Shown piece by piece: positions 12,214 through 22,910 of a stretch of 64,000 nt of DNA (the stretch's first letter is position 1; every line of letters starts with the position of its first letter). This DNA is from Agaricus subrufescens (Eukaryota > Basidiomycota > Agaricomycetes > Agaricales > Agaricaceae): positions 1,736,001 to 1,800,000 of the forward strand of contig CM057062.1 of NCBI GenBank assembly GCA_029945375.1. The letters run 5' to 3'. The translations under genes and the position numbers were made by a program. The notes under the pieces were generated by a model. The model did no database searches. It had not been told where the DNA came from and saw only the letters and a program-made list of their open reading frames with translations.

Positions 12214-12620
12214 TTTCGTTATTTTGACGTTTCTGGGGACATTAGACCAGCATCTTGCACGGTGATTGAATGCGTGACGTGGTCCTAGCGTACTAGATGT
12301 CAGGTCCATTGTTTGAATGGATAAAAAGTGCTGTTCAAGATCAAGAGTCTGCTGTAAGGGGCGGTGATCGGCTGTACTCACCATTGGACACAATACTAAT
12401 AATAAATAATAATCTCCGTTAATTTGACGTCTTGCATGGTTTGTTGATGCGTAGCGCTGCCCAAGTGTATCTCTGGGTCATGTTCAGGTGGTAGAGAAAT
12501 GAGATCCAAGACGGTGGAACTGCTGTAAGTGGCGGCGATCGGCCATGCTTGAAGCAGCAATTGCAAGGGGAACACCTCACCGTTGTCGCCCTGGAACGTA
12601 AGACCTGACAACCACCAGAT
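12214..12620 (+). repeat. Degenerate direct duplication (~190 bp units)
   Basis: Two related segments share 'tttgacgt', 'ggtgattgaatgcgt / gttgatgcgtagcg', 'ctgctgtaag' and 'ggcggtgatcggc / ggcggcgatcggc'. The copies have diverged enough that the borders are approximate. The segment is noncoding and lies upstream of the accessory gene. Confidence 0.45.
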
Positions 12621-12988
12621 TCCCTGACTGAAAATTTCTATACAGTTGGGCAACTCGAAAGGCAAAAAAAATCGGCTAGTATATTTGGGGCATTCTTCGG
12701 TAGCGTTACTGTTGCCGTGATGTGTATGTCTAAATTCTTGATGCTAAAGTGGTTAGGAATTAGCGCCGAAATTATCAAATGGCTGAAGCGATTCCAGTGA
12801 GGACAAATGAAACTATTTGCGTATTGCACTAGAACAAGATGGAGATATGAACGTGTATATTTGAGGGACTGTTTGGCGTGATTTGGACACCCAAGGATGG
12901 AAAAGGGTGAGCACATAATCAACGAGATCGATCAATTTCTTATTCTTACCTTCTTCCCACTTCCAAGTTCCATCTCACAGCTAGTTTG

Positions 12989-15900
12989 ATGACACGCACG
13001 CAGTGGACAATGGAGGAACAGAGCGACTGGCTTAAGAAGCATATGGAGGGTTGGGCGGATGCCCAAGCCTCTGGTACAACAAGGACGTTTAAGAGGAGAG
13101 TGGTTGATGAATGGTTTCAAATGTTTCCTGTTCAGGTCACCCAGGACAAGATCACTGTGAATGGTGGGGATAAGCGAGAAGCGGTAAAGGTTTAGACTGA
13201 GAGGACAAGAGGCGTGCGTACCGTTTGTGTTGCCTCAGATAACTTGACGTTGCTCAATCCCTTCCCACATAGCGACTTCATCAGTGGTTTTACAACCACA
13301 TGCGACCTTCTGCAGCGAGGACCGATATTATCAAAGTGAAGAGGAGGAGTAGGAGGCCGAATTTATGGCAGACCTATATGTCACTGTTCTGGGATGAGAA
13401 GTTGAAGACGATATTTGAAGCTGCTTGCGAAAAGGCCCTGGCGATAAACAAGAAAACCCATCCTGAGTTTAGGCTGGGTAGGAGTCAGAAGATGGCCATT
13501 CGTAGTCAAATTGTGCAAGAAGAATACCAGAAAGAAAGTGAGAAGGTCAAGACGATGGTGGAGCAGCTTCGTGATGAGTGGAAGGAAGAGGAGCCAGACG
13601 CTGATTCTGAAGTATATCAGAAGTAAGGCATTAGCATATAACTCCCGATTCGCTGAATTCACTGTCACTAGGAATATTAATCTCTTGCTTAATACGCTCA
13701 CTGTATATGTCAAATCGTTGAGCAAGGAGACCGGTTGGGTCTTCACTGTCTTTGCGGGTGGTCCAGAGCCTCGTTTGGGTGGAAAATTGACATCAATTGT
13801 GTGAGTTACATGATGATTTGTTAGGATTCTGCTTACGCGCGTGCCTCAGTGTCAACGGTGTTGTTGAGGAGAGTGATACAGACTTTGAGCAAAGTGTTGG
13901 CGAAGCAGAATACGAGCAGATCTGCCAGAGGTGGAATGCGTTTTTGTACAATGCATATCGTAAGTTGCAAATTGTCAGCCTGTTGTGCTGACTAACATAC
14001 TCACGGCCCTTTCTCTATCCACCACCAGCACAAAAGGACAATAACGATGCATCACACGATCAAGTCTTTGATGATGAGGGTTCTGATGCCGGCAACACAG
14101 ACTCTATCCGGTCATCGAGTGAGGAGGAGAGTGCTTCGCGGATGAAGCTGGAAAACCCCTCAAGAGCAACATCGAGCACGCCAGTCGTCCGCAATGCACA
14201 CGCCAAGCATACAAGTATCAGGAGGGGGAAAGAGGGGCAGAATGCAGCAGATACCTCCAGCCAATCATCGAGAACAGCGGCCACTAGAGCCAGGAAGAGA
14301 AAGGCTAGGTCAGATAGGGAGGAGGATTCAGGTGTTACATCTACAAAACGAACTATGTCTAAGGGGGCCCAGGTGAAAACATATGGAAGGTGAGTGATCA
14401 GTTGGCAAGTGTTGAATATATTTCATTGTTTTTTTTTCAGGCGTCGAACTGTAGTCGACAATGAAGGCAATGGTGATTTGCACCTTGCATCTACAAACGA
14501 AGCAGCTTCAAGAGGGCGCCGGGGGAAAGCGAATGTGAGGTGAGCGTTCTGTGGGTGTTTGTTGAGTACACTTACATGTGCTCTTTCAGCCGTCAAGCAG
14601 CAGTCGATGATGAAGACGACAACTCCGACTCCGACTTGGGCCTTGTATCTACTGACGAAACCATTTCAAAGGGGCGCTGAGGGAGAGTGAACACGAGGTG
14701 AGTGCTCCTTGAGCATTCATTGAACACATTGAATACAACTCAATGTGATTTTGAGCCGTTGAGTGGTAGTCGATGATGAAGATGATGACAACTCAGGCCT
14801 TGTATCTACTGACAAAACCATTTCAAAGGGGCACCAAGGGAGAGTGAACATGAGGTGAGTACTCCTTGAGCATTCATTGAATACAACTCAATGTGATTTT
14901 GAGCCGTCAAGTGGTAGTCAATGATGAAGACAACAACAACGACTCGGGCCTGGTATCTACCAACGAAACTATTCCAGAGGGGCGCTGAGGGAAAGTGAAT
15001 GTGGGGTGAGTGTTCCGTGGGCATTCATTGAATGCACTTCAACGTGTTCTTTCAGCCATCGAGTGGTAGTCAATGACGAAGATAAAGACAACTCGGGCCT
15101 TGTATCTCCTGACAAAACCATTTCAAAGGGGCACCAGGAGAAATTAAATGCAGGGTGAGTGTTTCATAGGCATTCATTGAATACACTTTCAATGTGTTTT
15201 TTCAGCCATCGAGTGATAGTCAATGATGAAGACAACGACAGCTCAGGCCTTGTATCTACTGACAAAACTATTTCAAAGGGGCACTGAGGGAAAGTGAATG
15301 TGGGGTGAGTGTTCTGCGGGCATTCATTGGATACACTTCAATGTGATTTTCAGCCATCAAGCAGCAGTCAATGATGAAGACGACAACAATGAAGATGCCC
15401 AGCAGACAATACATGGAGCTGATATGGTTGTTGATAATGGTAGGTGAGTTTCTCTCATCCTGATATGTCACATATTCAACATTCCATTAGATGATCCTGT
15501 TTCTGGTCCTGTAGTATCTGAAAGTGAGAAAGAAAACCCAATCATCAAGATGTCTACAACTGAGGTGCCTGCTGGTGAGCTCTAATCTTTTTTGTGATGT
15601 CCATAGCTTATATCTCCTGGGCCCCATCTCTTCTGATGAACGTCATATCTTGTTTCCCCCATCAGAAATTTCTTCTGATGCCATGTCGCCTCTGTCAGTG
15701 GACCTCCCACCTTTTGCCAAAAAGGGTGAAGAACATTTTCGGTCATTCATGAGTCAGCCGACACTTTGGAAGAAACTTATCAAGAATTGGGTCCAATTTG
15801 AGACTACCTGTCCCACCACTGGTGTGCGTTTTTTTAACTTTTGGATGTGGTCCAGGCACTAATAAGATTATAAGACCCTATTGACACAGAATCGGCCGAA

Positions 15901-16362
15901 AGAGATTGGTGTTTGGCTTAAAAGGGGTCGTAAATATGGTTGGGATCCTGCTATTGATATGGCATCATACCCTGCTGAGTTCCGTCTCTGGTGGGAGGCA
16001 CTACAGCCAGCAGTTTGTACTCATACTATCCCTGCTTCCCCTTTGGCCCGTGCTTTACCTGATGACACTGACTGGTCCTCATTGGCACGGTCTGGTCCTA
16101 ATGGATTCTTCATGATCATAGTGGCTTTATCTTGGTGGCTGTTGAATCTCGGGGATGATGCTACTGACTTTAACAATATATGTGAAGACATTAACTGGGT
16201 ACTTTCTAAGATTTTACAGTCGTTTTCACCAGCATTGTGTAATGAAGAAGTGATTGACCTATCTGGTGGGAATGAAGGAAGTCCAGTGAGAAAGAGAAGG
16301 TATGGTTTTGTGACTTGATATTTAATTATATCTAATTATTTCGTAGGAGGACTCGAAAGTAG
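12989..16362 (+). pseudogene. KDZ-borne accessory gene of unknown function, with duplicated exons and several stops
   Basis: Exons supported by GT-AG junctions are 12989-13222, 13285-13622, 13672-13800, 13850-13959, 14029-14389, 14441-14539, 14590-14697 and further repeat copies, with the 3' coding region at about 15490-16299 and a last exon at 16347-16362. Exon 1 begins MTRTQWTMEEQSDWL. Later parts include 'TGWVFTVFAGGPEP', a basic/Ser-rich linker, the repeat exons, and a C-terminal block with 'RPKEIGVWLKRGRK' and 'WWEALQP', ending KRRRTRK (a possible nuclear signal). An in-frame TAG lies at 13193-13195, and TGA stops interrupt several repeat exons (for example 14678-14680). It resembles a basidiomycete protein family I know only as uncharacterised. 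Its place inside the KDZ ends, convergent to the transposase, suggests a transposon accessory role. Confidence 0.6.
14441..15420 (+). repeat. Tandem array of ~150-bp exon+intron units (about seven copies)
   Basis: Units begin at about 14441, 14590, 14756, 14904, 15056, 15206 and 15353. Each carries an exon of roughly 100 nt with 'gtagtcaatgatgaagac' and 'ttgtatctactgac' motifs, flanked by gtgagtg donors and tttcag/gag acceptors. The first two exons are 99 and 108 nt and phase 2-2, so adding units keeps the frame. The encoded repeat is roughly VVNDEDNDSSGLVSTDKTI. Confidence 0.85.
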
Positions 16363-16379
16363 ATTGGTTTTCAGTTCTG

Positions 16380-18150
16380 CCATTAGAATTTGAAAGTAGG
16401 AGTTCAATAGATAACCATTTGTAATGACTATACTACTTTAATCATTTCATTGGTTGCCAATGTGATATGAGAAAATACTGTCAATAACAGGGGTCTACCA
16501 TTAGAATTTGAAAACAAAACTAATCTTTTCAATATGTATCCATTTGTAATGAAGATTCTAGTTGACTGATTTCATTACCTGCCAGTGCACTATGAGAGTG
16601 CACTTTCAATAACTGCCATTTGCATGCATACCTGCCATTGTAGTTTGAAAACAAGATTATGCTTTTCAATATGTAGCCATTCATAATGAAGATTGTGGTC
16701 AACTCATTTCATTACCTGCCAATACACTATGAGAATATACTTTCAATAACTGCCATTTGCATGCATGTCTGCCATTTTACTTTGAAAACAGGATTATGCT
16801 TTTCAATATGTAACCATGTATAATGAAGGCTTTCTTTGACTTATTTCATCAACTGCCAGTGGAATATGAGAATATACTTTCAATAACTGCCAATTGCATG
16901 CATGTCTGCCATTATAGTTTGAAAACAGGATTATACTTTTCAATATGTAACCATTTGTAATGAAGGTTTTGTGTGACTTATCTCATCAACTGCCAGTGGA
17001 TTATGAGAATATACTTTCAACAACTGCCATTTGCATGCGTGTCTGCCATTTTACTTTGAAAACAGGATTATACTTTTCAATATGTAACCATTTGTATTGA
17101 AGGCTTTCTTTGACTCATTTCATCAACTGCCAGTTGACTATGAGAATATACTTTCAACAACTGCCATTTGCATGCATGTCTGCCATTTTACTTTGAAAAC
17201 AGGATTATACTTTTCAATATGTAACCATTTGTATTGAAGGCTTTCTTTGACTCATTTCATCAACTGCCAGTTGACTATGAGAATATACTTTCAATAACTG
17301 CCAATTGCATGCATGTCTGCCATTATAGTTTGAAAACAGGTTTATACTTTTCAATATGTAACCAATTATAATGAAACTTCTGGCTGACTCATTTCATCAA
17401 CTGCCAGTTTCCTATGAAAATATATTTTCAATAACTACCATTTGCATGCATGTCTGCCATTCTACTTTGAAACCAGGATGCTCTTCAATAGGTAACCATT
17501 CACATTGAAAATCATCATTGTCCCATTTCATTAACTGCCAGTCCCATATGGAAATACACTGCCACTTAAATCCATGTCTGCCAGTTTAGTTTGAAAACAA
17601 GATCATGCTTCTCAACATGTAACCATTTATAATGAAAATGCAGCTTCATTCACCTCATTCATTGCCAGTGCAGTATGAAAACACACTTTCAATGACTGCC
17701 ATTTGCACCCATGTCTGCCATTTTAGTTTGAAAATAGCATTAAAATTTTCAGTACATAACCATTTACAATGAACCTTCTGATTGGCTTATTTCATTGATT
17801 CCCAGTGTAGTATGAACATATACTTTCAATAATTGCCATTGACATACAGTTCTGCCAGTTAGGTTTGAAAATATGGTCAACATTTTCAATGCATAGCCAT
17901 TTATAATGAACATGCTAGGTCATTGGTTTTATTAGGTGCCACTGGAGTACTAATAAATGCTCTCAATATTAGGCAGTCCACTATACATCTGCCATTGAGT
18001 ATTGAAAATGTTAATAGTGTGATCCCATTCTGTTTTGGAAATGAACCCTTGGCTTCATTACCAATGGCTAACTTTTATCAACAAAATACTGGCTATAATG
18101 AGAAAGATCTTCATACTCACCATTAATATAATGATGAAAGTGGCAGCTAC
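16380..18150 (-). repeat. Right long inverted terminal repeat of KDZ element
   Basis: Mirror copy of 4111-5745, built from ~138-bp units. 'tgcatgcatgtctgccat'-like motifs recur near 16622, 16763, 16902, 17035, 17171, 17309 and 17449. The outermost ~230 bp (17920-18150) match 4111-4340 in reverse orientation. It is slightly longer than the left end because the unit number differs. Confidence 0.88.
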
Positions 18151-18516
18151 TAGTGTGCTATTGGGACTTGGACACTAGACTGCTTGGATCAAGGGGGTGT
18201 GTTAGAATGCCCCAAGCATTCAGTTATTAGAGTGACTGGACAATTTGTTTTGTGTATATCTCAACTTAGAGTACAGCGGATGCTTCCACTCATGTGATAG
18301 ATTAGTCAGCGCATGTTGAACTTGCCTGTGGACAACTTAGAAGTCTTTAGCTTCTTATACTTGTCCACAGGTGAGCAATCTCTTTGTATTGCTGTTATAG
18401 CTTCTTATACTTGTCCACAGATTAACTGTGCTAATACTAGCTCATTTCTCATCTGATCCGCTCGATACTAGCATTGTTAGGATTGCCACTGCAAACTCTA
18501 CGTTCCACTTCCAACA
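18151..18516 (+). mobile_element. Copia-1 3' end fragment with polypurine tract and LTR
   Basis: 18156-18176 encodes the last residues of Copia-1 pol (LLGLGH, stop). A polypurine tract (GGATCAAGGGGGTG, 18186-18199) and a full 317-bp LTR (18200-18516, TGTTAG...CCAACA) follow. It abuts the right end of the KDZ element on one side and an oppositely oriented Copia-1 copy on the other. Confidence 0.85.
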
Positions 18517-18743
18517 CCCCATACCTGGAGGTGGGAGACATCAGGCTTTTGCTTATAGAAGGCCTGGAAGGGTGTAGTCCCAGAGAGCAACGCTGTAGGC
18601 CTCCTTTCAATGCCAGACTGCTCTGTGAACGTTAGGAAGGCCTTAGACATGTATTCACTGCCTTTATCATCCTGTAGAGCCCGAATTTTGACTCCAAGTT
18701 GATTTTTGGCCCAAGATTTGTAGACTTTGAATACTTCAAAGGC

Positions 18744-20363
18744 GAGCCCTCATTCTTTGTGGGCACCCTCTCCAACCCCAGCCAGACATATGGCGGTGGT
18801 ACCCCCTTCCAGTCTGAGTGGCCTTCAGCCTCTCGCCCTGGAAATCTACTTCCTTCTGCAGAGATTCTCTCTGCATTTGATTCCGCTCCTTGGCATGAGC
18901 TGATGCAAGTCATTCAGTCTCTTCTGGGCAAACGGCCTGAACAGCCATCTCCAACCCCCTCCGCTATGCTGACCACTGAATCCCCCACACGGATTCCAGT
19001 CGAGGTCTCTCCTGACCCTCTGGTCCCAGAAATCCCTTACACCAGAGATAATGTTCCTGGCTGGGAACTTTTCTTTTCAACTCTAGAGGATTACACATCC
19101 TCTCTCACTTCTGCAGACAGCGACACCCCCAAGTTCCTGTCTATGATACTCACAAGCCTGCAAGTTTTGTTGTGGGACCGTGCTATCCTTAACCTCAAGT
19201 GTGATGGTGGTTTCACTGTCACCAACCTTCTTGATGGGCTTCCACGCTCTCAATGTGTGGATTTTGCCCCACTTCCCCCTGGTACCACGGGTTCGGCATC
19301 TTGGCCGATCCCCAAACCACATGTCAAGCAGGCCAAGACCGCTCCTCCATCCCCTCCCAAGCAGAGTGCTCTGGCCAAGGCTGACTGTGCACCTGCTCTG
19401 ATTCTCCAACAACGTCTGCCTCCTTCAGAGGCTCCCGCTGTTTCCGTAGCTGCGCCCAAACAATGTCGTCATCGTCAGGGCAAACACACTGTACATGGCC
19501 CTTTGCGCCATGGCATATCCATTCACGTCCCTAGTGCACTCAATTTTCAAGCCACTATGATCACTTCATTGATCTTGAAAGAGATCAACGACCTTATCGA
19601 TAAGAATCTACCGGATTCCAATCTGGTGATCTTCTCTTCTCTGGCTGAAGGTGGACCCAGGAAAGTATTCTTGCCCACCAACATTGTTCCCACAAAGTCC
19701 GAAGTGGACTTCGTGCTCAAGCACATCAAGTCACGTTTCCCCATTCCTGAGGGTGCAAAGCCCATTCGCACCTCCGCTATCAAATCCACATCTTATCTCA
19801 AGGCGTTGGATATTCCTATTGCTGATCCCACTTCAAAAGAATGGCTCGCCCCCACCACCGCTTGAATTCACGATGAGTTCAAGCTCTCTCAAGTCGGCTG
19901 TATATTAGCTGATTGGACATGCAACATCCACATTATGCGGACTTCTCCCCACACTGACTCATGCATTGCATGGGTCAACATTGTAGATTTGGTATCTGGT
20001 GCAAATGTGAAGAGTCTCATCGGTAAGCATATCCAAGTCGCTGGCACTAATTGTAGGATTGCCGGTGCTCGCCCCCACTCTGGTTCCATCCTGTGCACTC
20101 AGTGCTACAGGTGGGGCCATCATCAATCCAAGTGCCACTGTGAAGGTGTGCGCTGTCCTCTCTGTGGCAGTCCTCATTGGGAGGAGTTGCATCATCTTAT
20201 GGTTCCAGCTGCATCAGTTGAGAACCAGCATTGTGTGAACTGTACTGCGTCAAAGCGGGAAAAGCATAATCATTCCACCTTGGATAGAAAGAGTTGTCTG
20301 TTCTGGGCACATCACTTTGATAGGGAATGGCTTCATCGCCAATTTCCACTGAAGAAGATTTAA
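18744..20363 (+). pseudogene. ORF1/gag-like zinc-knuckle protein, broken
   Basis: Open from the element start to a TGA at 19863-19865, then shifted in frame at 19935-20363. The second piece holds the C-x2-C-x4-H-x4-C knuckle CTQCYRWGHHQSKC, then CPLC...H and CVNC...H...C groups, and the conserved tail 'HHFDREWLH'. The N-terminal half is proline-rich. The product would be a nucleic-acid-binding RNP protein by family, but this copy is inactive. Confidence 0.75.
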
Positions 20364-20630
20364 CAGAGGTGTTGTGTATTTTTAACCACTTCTATTTTTC
20401 ATTTTCACCTCTCACTGTCTTGTAAGTATCAATTCGGACTCTCTTTTATGCGTACCACTTCAATTCTATGGAACAGTCTTTAGTTTACATATGCAGTTTA
20501 TTCTTACACTAGTTATCTCCCTGGTGTAGGGCTGGCAGGTGATGTAAAGCCAGGCAAATGCATTATGGCACCCCACGTATGGGGCCGGTTTTGAAATAAA
20601 CCCCATTGATTATAAAAAAAAATAAAAAAG
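18744..20630 (+). mobile_element. LINE-type ORF1-only retroelement copy, 5'-truncated, with 10-bp TSD
   Basis: The element is bounded by the 10-bp direct repeat cttcaaaggc (18734-18743 and 20631-20640) and ends in an A-rich tail (20611-20629), so target-primed reverse transcription is the likely origin. It starts inside the ORF1 coding region (GEPSFFVGTLSNP), about 210 nt downstream of the ORF1 start in the full copy at 22911. The 3' UTR ends with 'ttgaaataaaccccattgat' before the tail, a motif shared with copies at 24982 and 36050. No reverse transcriptase is present. Confidence 0.92.
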
Positions 20631-22333
20631 CTTCAAAGGCTTCTGACTTGCTTTTAAGCAAGTGTACAGCCCGGAATCGCGTTGCGTCGTCTATAAACGT
20701 GATCCAGTACTTGTAGCCTGAGTGGGAAGCGACTGGGAGCGGTCCGTGAAGGTCTGAATGCACCAGCTCAAGAGGGGATCGATTGTGATTGAGGGAGGGA
20801 GGAAATGGAAGTGAATGCATCTTTCCTGCAAGGCAGGGCTCACATATAGGGTCAGGAGGAGCATTAGAATCGAGTTTGAGGCCTGTAACAAGGTCCTTAC
20901 TCAACATAGACTTCACATCAGCATAATTGTGATGAATGAAGTGACGATGCCACAGGGAGAGGTCAGCTGGCAGTGTAGAAACAGCAAAAGCAGCCTCAGG
21001 AAGTGATTGTAGAGCCATCTAGCTCAGCAGAGTTGTTGGAGTGGATAGTGGCTGTAAAAAGTGTTGTTCCCTTGCACTGGAAAGTGATAGAGTGAGCAGA
21101 AATGGTGATATTGAAGCCCTTGTGCTGAGCAAGGTATAAACAAGACAGCAGATTACTCCTGAGGTCAGGAACATGCAGTACCCTTGAAAACTTGACTGCT
21201 CTAGCCTCCTTTCCATTAACAACTGGTTTAAACACCACAGAACCTATCCCCGCATAGTATACAACTGAATTATCAGCTAATCAGATGGGAATGCGATTGG
21301 GGGGGTAGTTCTTGAACCAGTGACGATGTGGGGTCATATGAGAAGTGGCCCCAGTGTCTGCAAGCCAATGGAAGTCAGCATCAAGCTGTAGAGGCATAGA
21401 AAGTGAAGGGGAAGGGGAGGGATGTGAGGCACTTGCATTTCCAGCAAATTCACGGACTCTCTGCGCTTTTTTGGGGCTAGAACTCGAAGAGGAGCTTGCT
21501 GCAGAGCCTGAGGTGTTGTTTGAAGCGTCCTGAGCCTTGTTAGCCTTGTTTCCATGAGTTCTAGGCTTCTGAGTGTCCTCCTGAGCACATTTCCTCGCAT
21601 TTTCAAATGGCCTACATGTCTCCACCTTGTGACCCAGCCTCCCACAGAAGTTGCAGCTTACTGACGCGTTTTTGAAGCCAGAGTGAGCAGCTAGGGCCTG
21701 GGAGCTTCCCAAAGCGTTGCCAGCGTGTTTTTGGCATTGTATATCCTCTGTAACAAAGGCCTGATGAATGGTAGCCTTGTCCAGCTTGTCCATAAGCAAA
21801 AGAGACGAGGAGAAGGCGGAATAGTCGTCTGGGAGAGCTCTAATGAGGGCCATAGATGCCAGCTCATCATCTAGCATCTCCAGAGTGAAGGAAGTGGGTC
21901 TGAGCTCTTTAATTCAACGTTTGCAGCCTTCTACCCTGTTGATAAGCGATTGGAGAGACTCTTCCTCGAGTTTCCTGATGCTGAACAGCTCATCATAGGC
22001 ATTAAAACGCATTCCAGCCTTCTTCTGCCTGTGTACAGCCTCCAGAGCCTCCCACATCTTCACGGGGTCGTCCTGGATGCCATTAAAGTGCACCCTCTGC
22101 TCCTCTTCAACCATCAAGAATAGCCAGCCAGCAGCCTTGTCACAACGAGCCTCAAAAGTGTCCAGAGCATCCGCTTCAGCCTGGGTAACAGGGGAGGACA
22201 CAGTGGGGAACTTCTGCTTGCCAGAGATGATTCTCCATAGCCCAGAAGCTCACAGCCATGCCTCTATCTCTCTAGACCACGTCATATAGTTCTCTGCATT
22301 GAGTTTCGCAAATGTTGGCGATCCAGAAGCCAT
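20631..22333 (-). pseudogene. Copia-1 gag-protease-integrase, minus strand, interrupted
   Basis: It begins with MASGSPTFAKLNAENY at 22333. In order it carries a UBN2-type gag segment (LDKAA/CDKAAGWLFL, MRFNAYDELFSI), the CCHC knuckle CNFCGRLGHKVETC, the protease motif WLADTGATSHM, a GAG-pre-integrase block (LWHRHFIHHNYADVKSM) and the integrase start (HSDLHGPLP, FIDDAT). In-frame stops lie early in gag (after 'EAWL') and after 'NRIPI'. The frame stops at the poly(A) side of the ORF1 insertion at 20631 and resumes at 18743-18517 (KSWAKNQLGVK, ALQDDKG). Confidence 0.85.
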
Positions 22334-22456
22334 CAGAGTTGATTTGAGAGCAGGAGAAGCAAAATAGATTTGAGGAAGTAGAGAAGGAGAGGAGAATGAA
22401 TGAAGTTGTGAATGAAAACTCGTTTTTCCAGTAGTTAGAAGCCAGGGCCCATAACC

Positions 22457-22754
22457 TGTTGGAGGTAGAATGTAGTGCGTGCGGAGACAGTTCTAACAGT
22501 GGTAGTCACGAGTGAATCAGATAAGAATTGATTAAGCAATCCTGTGAACAAGTCTAAGAAGCTATCTAGAAATATACAGAACTCTATACTCACCTGTGAA
22601 CAAGTCTAAGAAGCTAAAGGCTTCTAGAGCGTTCACAGACAAGTTCAACATGTGCTTACTAATATATCACATGATCAGAAAGTCGTACCATCTCTAAGTC
22701 CATATACAAGACTGTTGGGGCACTCTAACACAAGACTGCTGGGGCAGTCTAACA
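22457..22754 (-). repeat. Divergent Copia-1 5' LTR with duplicated end
   Basis: It starts TGTTGGAGGTAGAATG and first ends at 22730 (CACTCTAACA). A second, imperfect copy of the last 24 bp (CAAGACTG...TCTAACA) follows at 22731-22754. It is shorter and more diverged than the 317-bp LTRs, so it belongs to a related subfamily. Confidence 0.75.
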
Positions 22755-22910
22755 GACAGTGACTTCTGTGATGTAGAGTTTGCTGGAGCAGTTTCTAATG
22801 CAGATCCTCGCTCCTACAGGCTAGCCATGCAATCCCCTGACCGCTCTCACTGGCAGGACACTTGTAACACCAAAATCTTCAATCTGGAGTCCAACAGGAC
22901 CTGGGAACTC

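Larger units (their letters stand above)
4111..18150. mobile_element. KDZ-class DNA transposon with ~1.6-1.8 kb subrepeat-built inverted ends
   Basis: The ends are mirror images. 4111 begins GTAGCTACCACTTTCATCAT, and the reverse complement ending at 18150 begins GTAGCTGCCACTTTCATCAT. Similarity continues through most of 4111-5745 and 16380-18150. Between the ends lie a complete KDZ transposase gene (minus, 5748-9453) and a convergent accessory gene (plus, 12989-16362), separated by about 3.5 kb of repeat-bearing noncoding DNA. The flanks (...gaagagtg and tagtgtgc...) do not form an obvious target duplication. The right flank runs straight into the 3' end of a Copia element, while the left flank is not Copia, so the right end may have been rearranged or the duplication has decayed. 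Confidence 0.88.
18517..22754 (-). mobile_element. Copia-1 element (minus), truncated and carrying a LINE-type insertion
   Basis: Reading on the minus strand: 5' LTR (22457-22754), a short leader whose start (ggttatgggccctgg) is conserved with the copy at 37111, gag-pol up to the integrase core, then a 1.9-kb ORF1-only insertion (18744-20630), then about 220 bp more integrase (18517-18743). The rest of pol and the 3' LTR are missing. The 10-bp duplication cttcaaaggc at 18734-18743 and 20631-20640 marks the insertion. Confidence 0.85.

Noticed and set aside
16380..17900. Regularly spaced repeats resembling a CRISPR array
   Set aside because: Units are ~138 bp, degenerate, contiguous and mirrored at 4111-5745, in a spliced eukaryotic genome; they are transposon end repeats.
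18699..18743. ATG start for the ORF1 frame at 18699
   Set aside because: 18699-18743 is antisense Copia integrase; the ORF1 element begins at 18744 after its target duplication, so that start is a chimeric accident.
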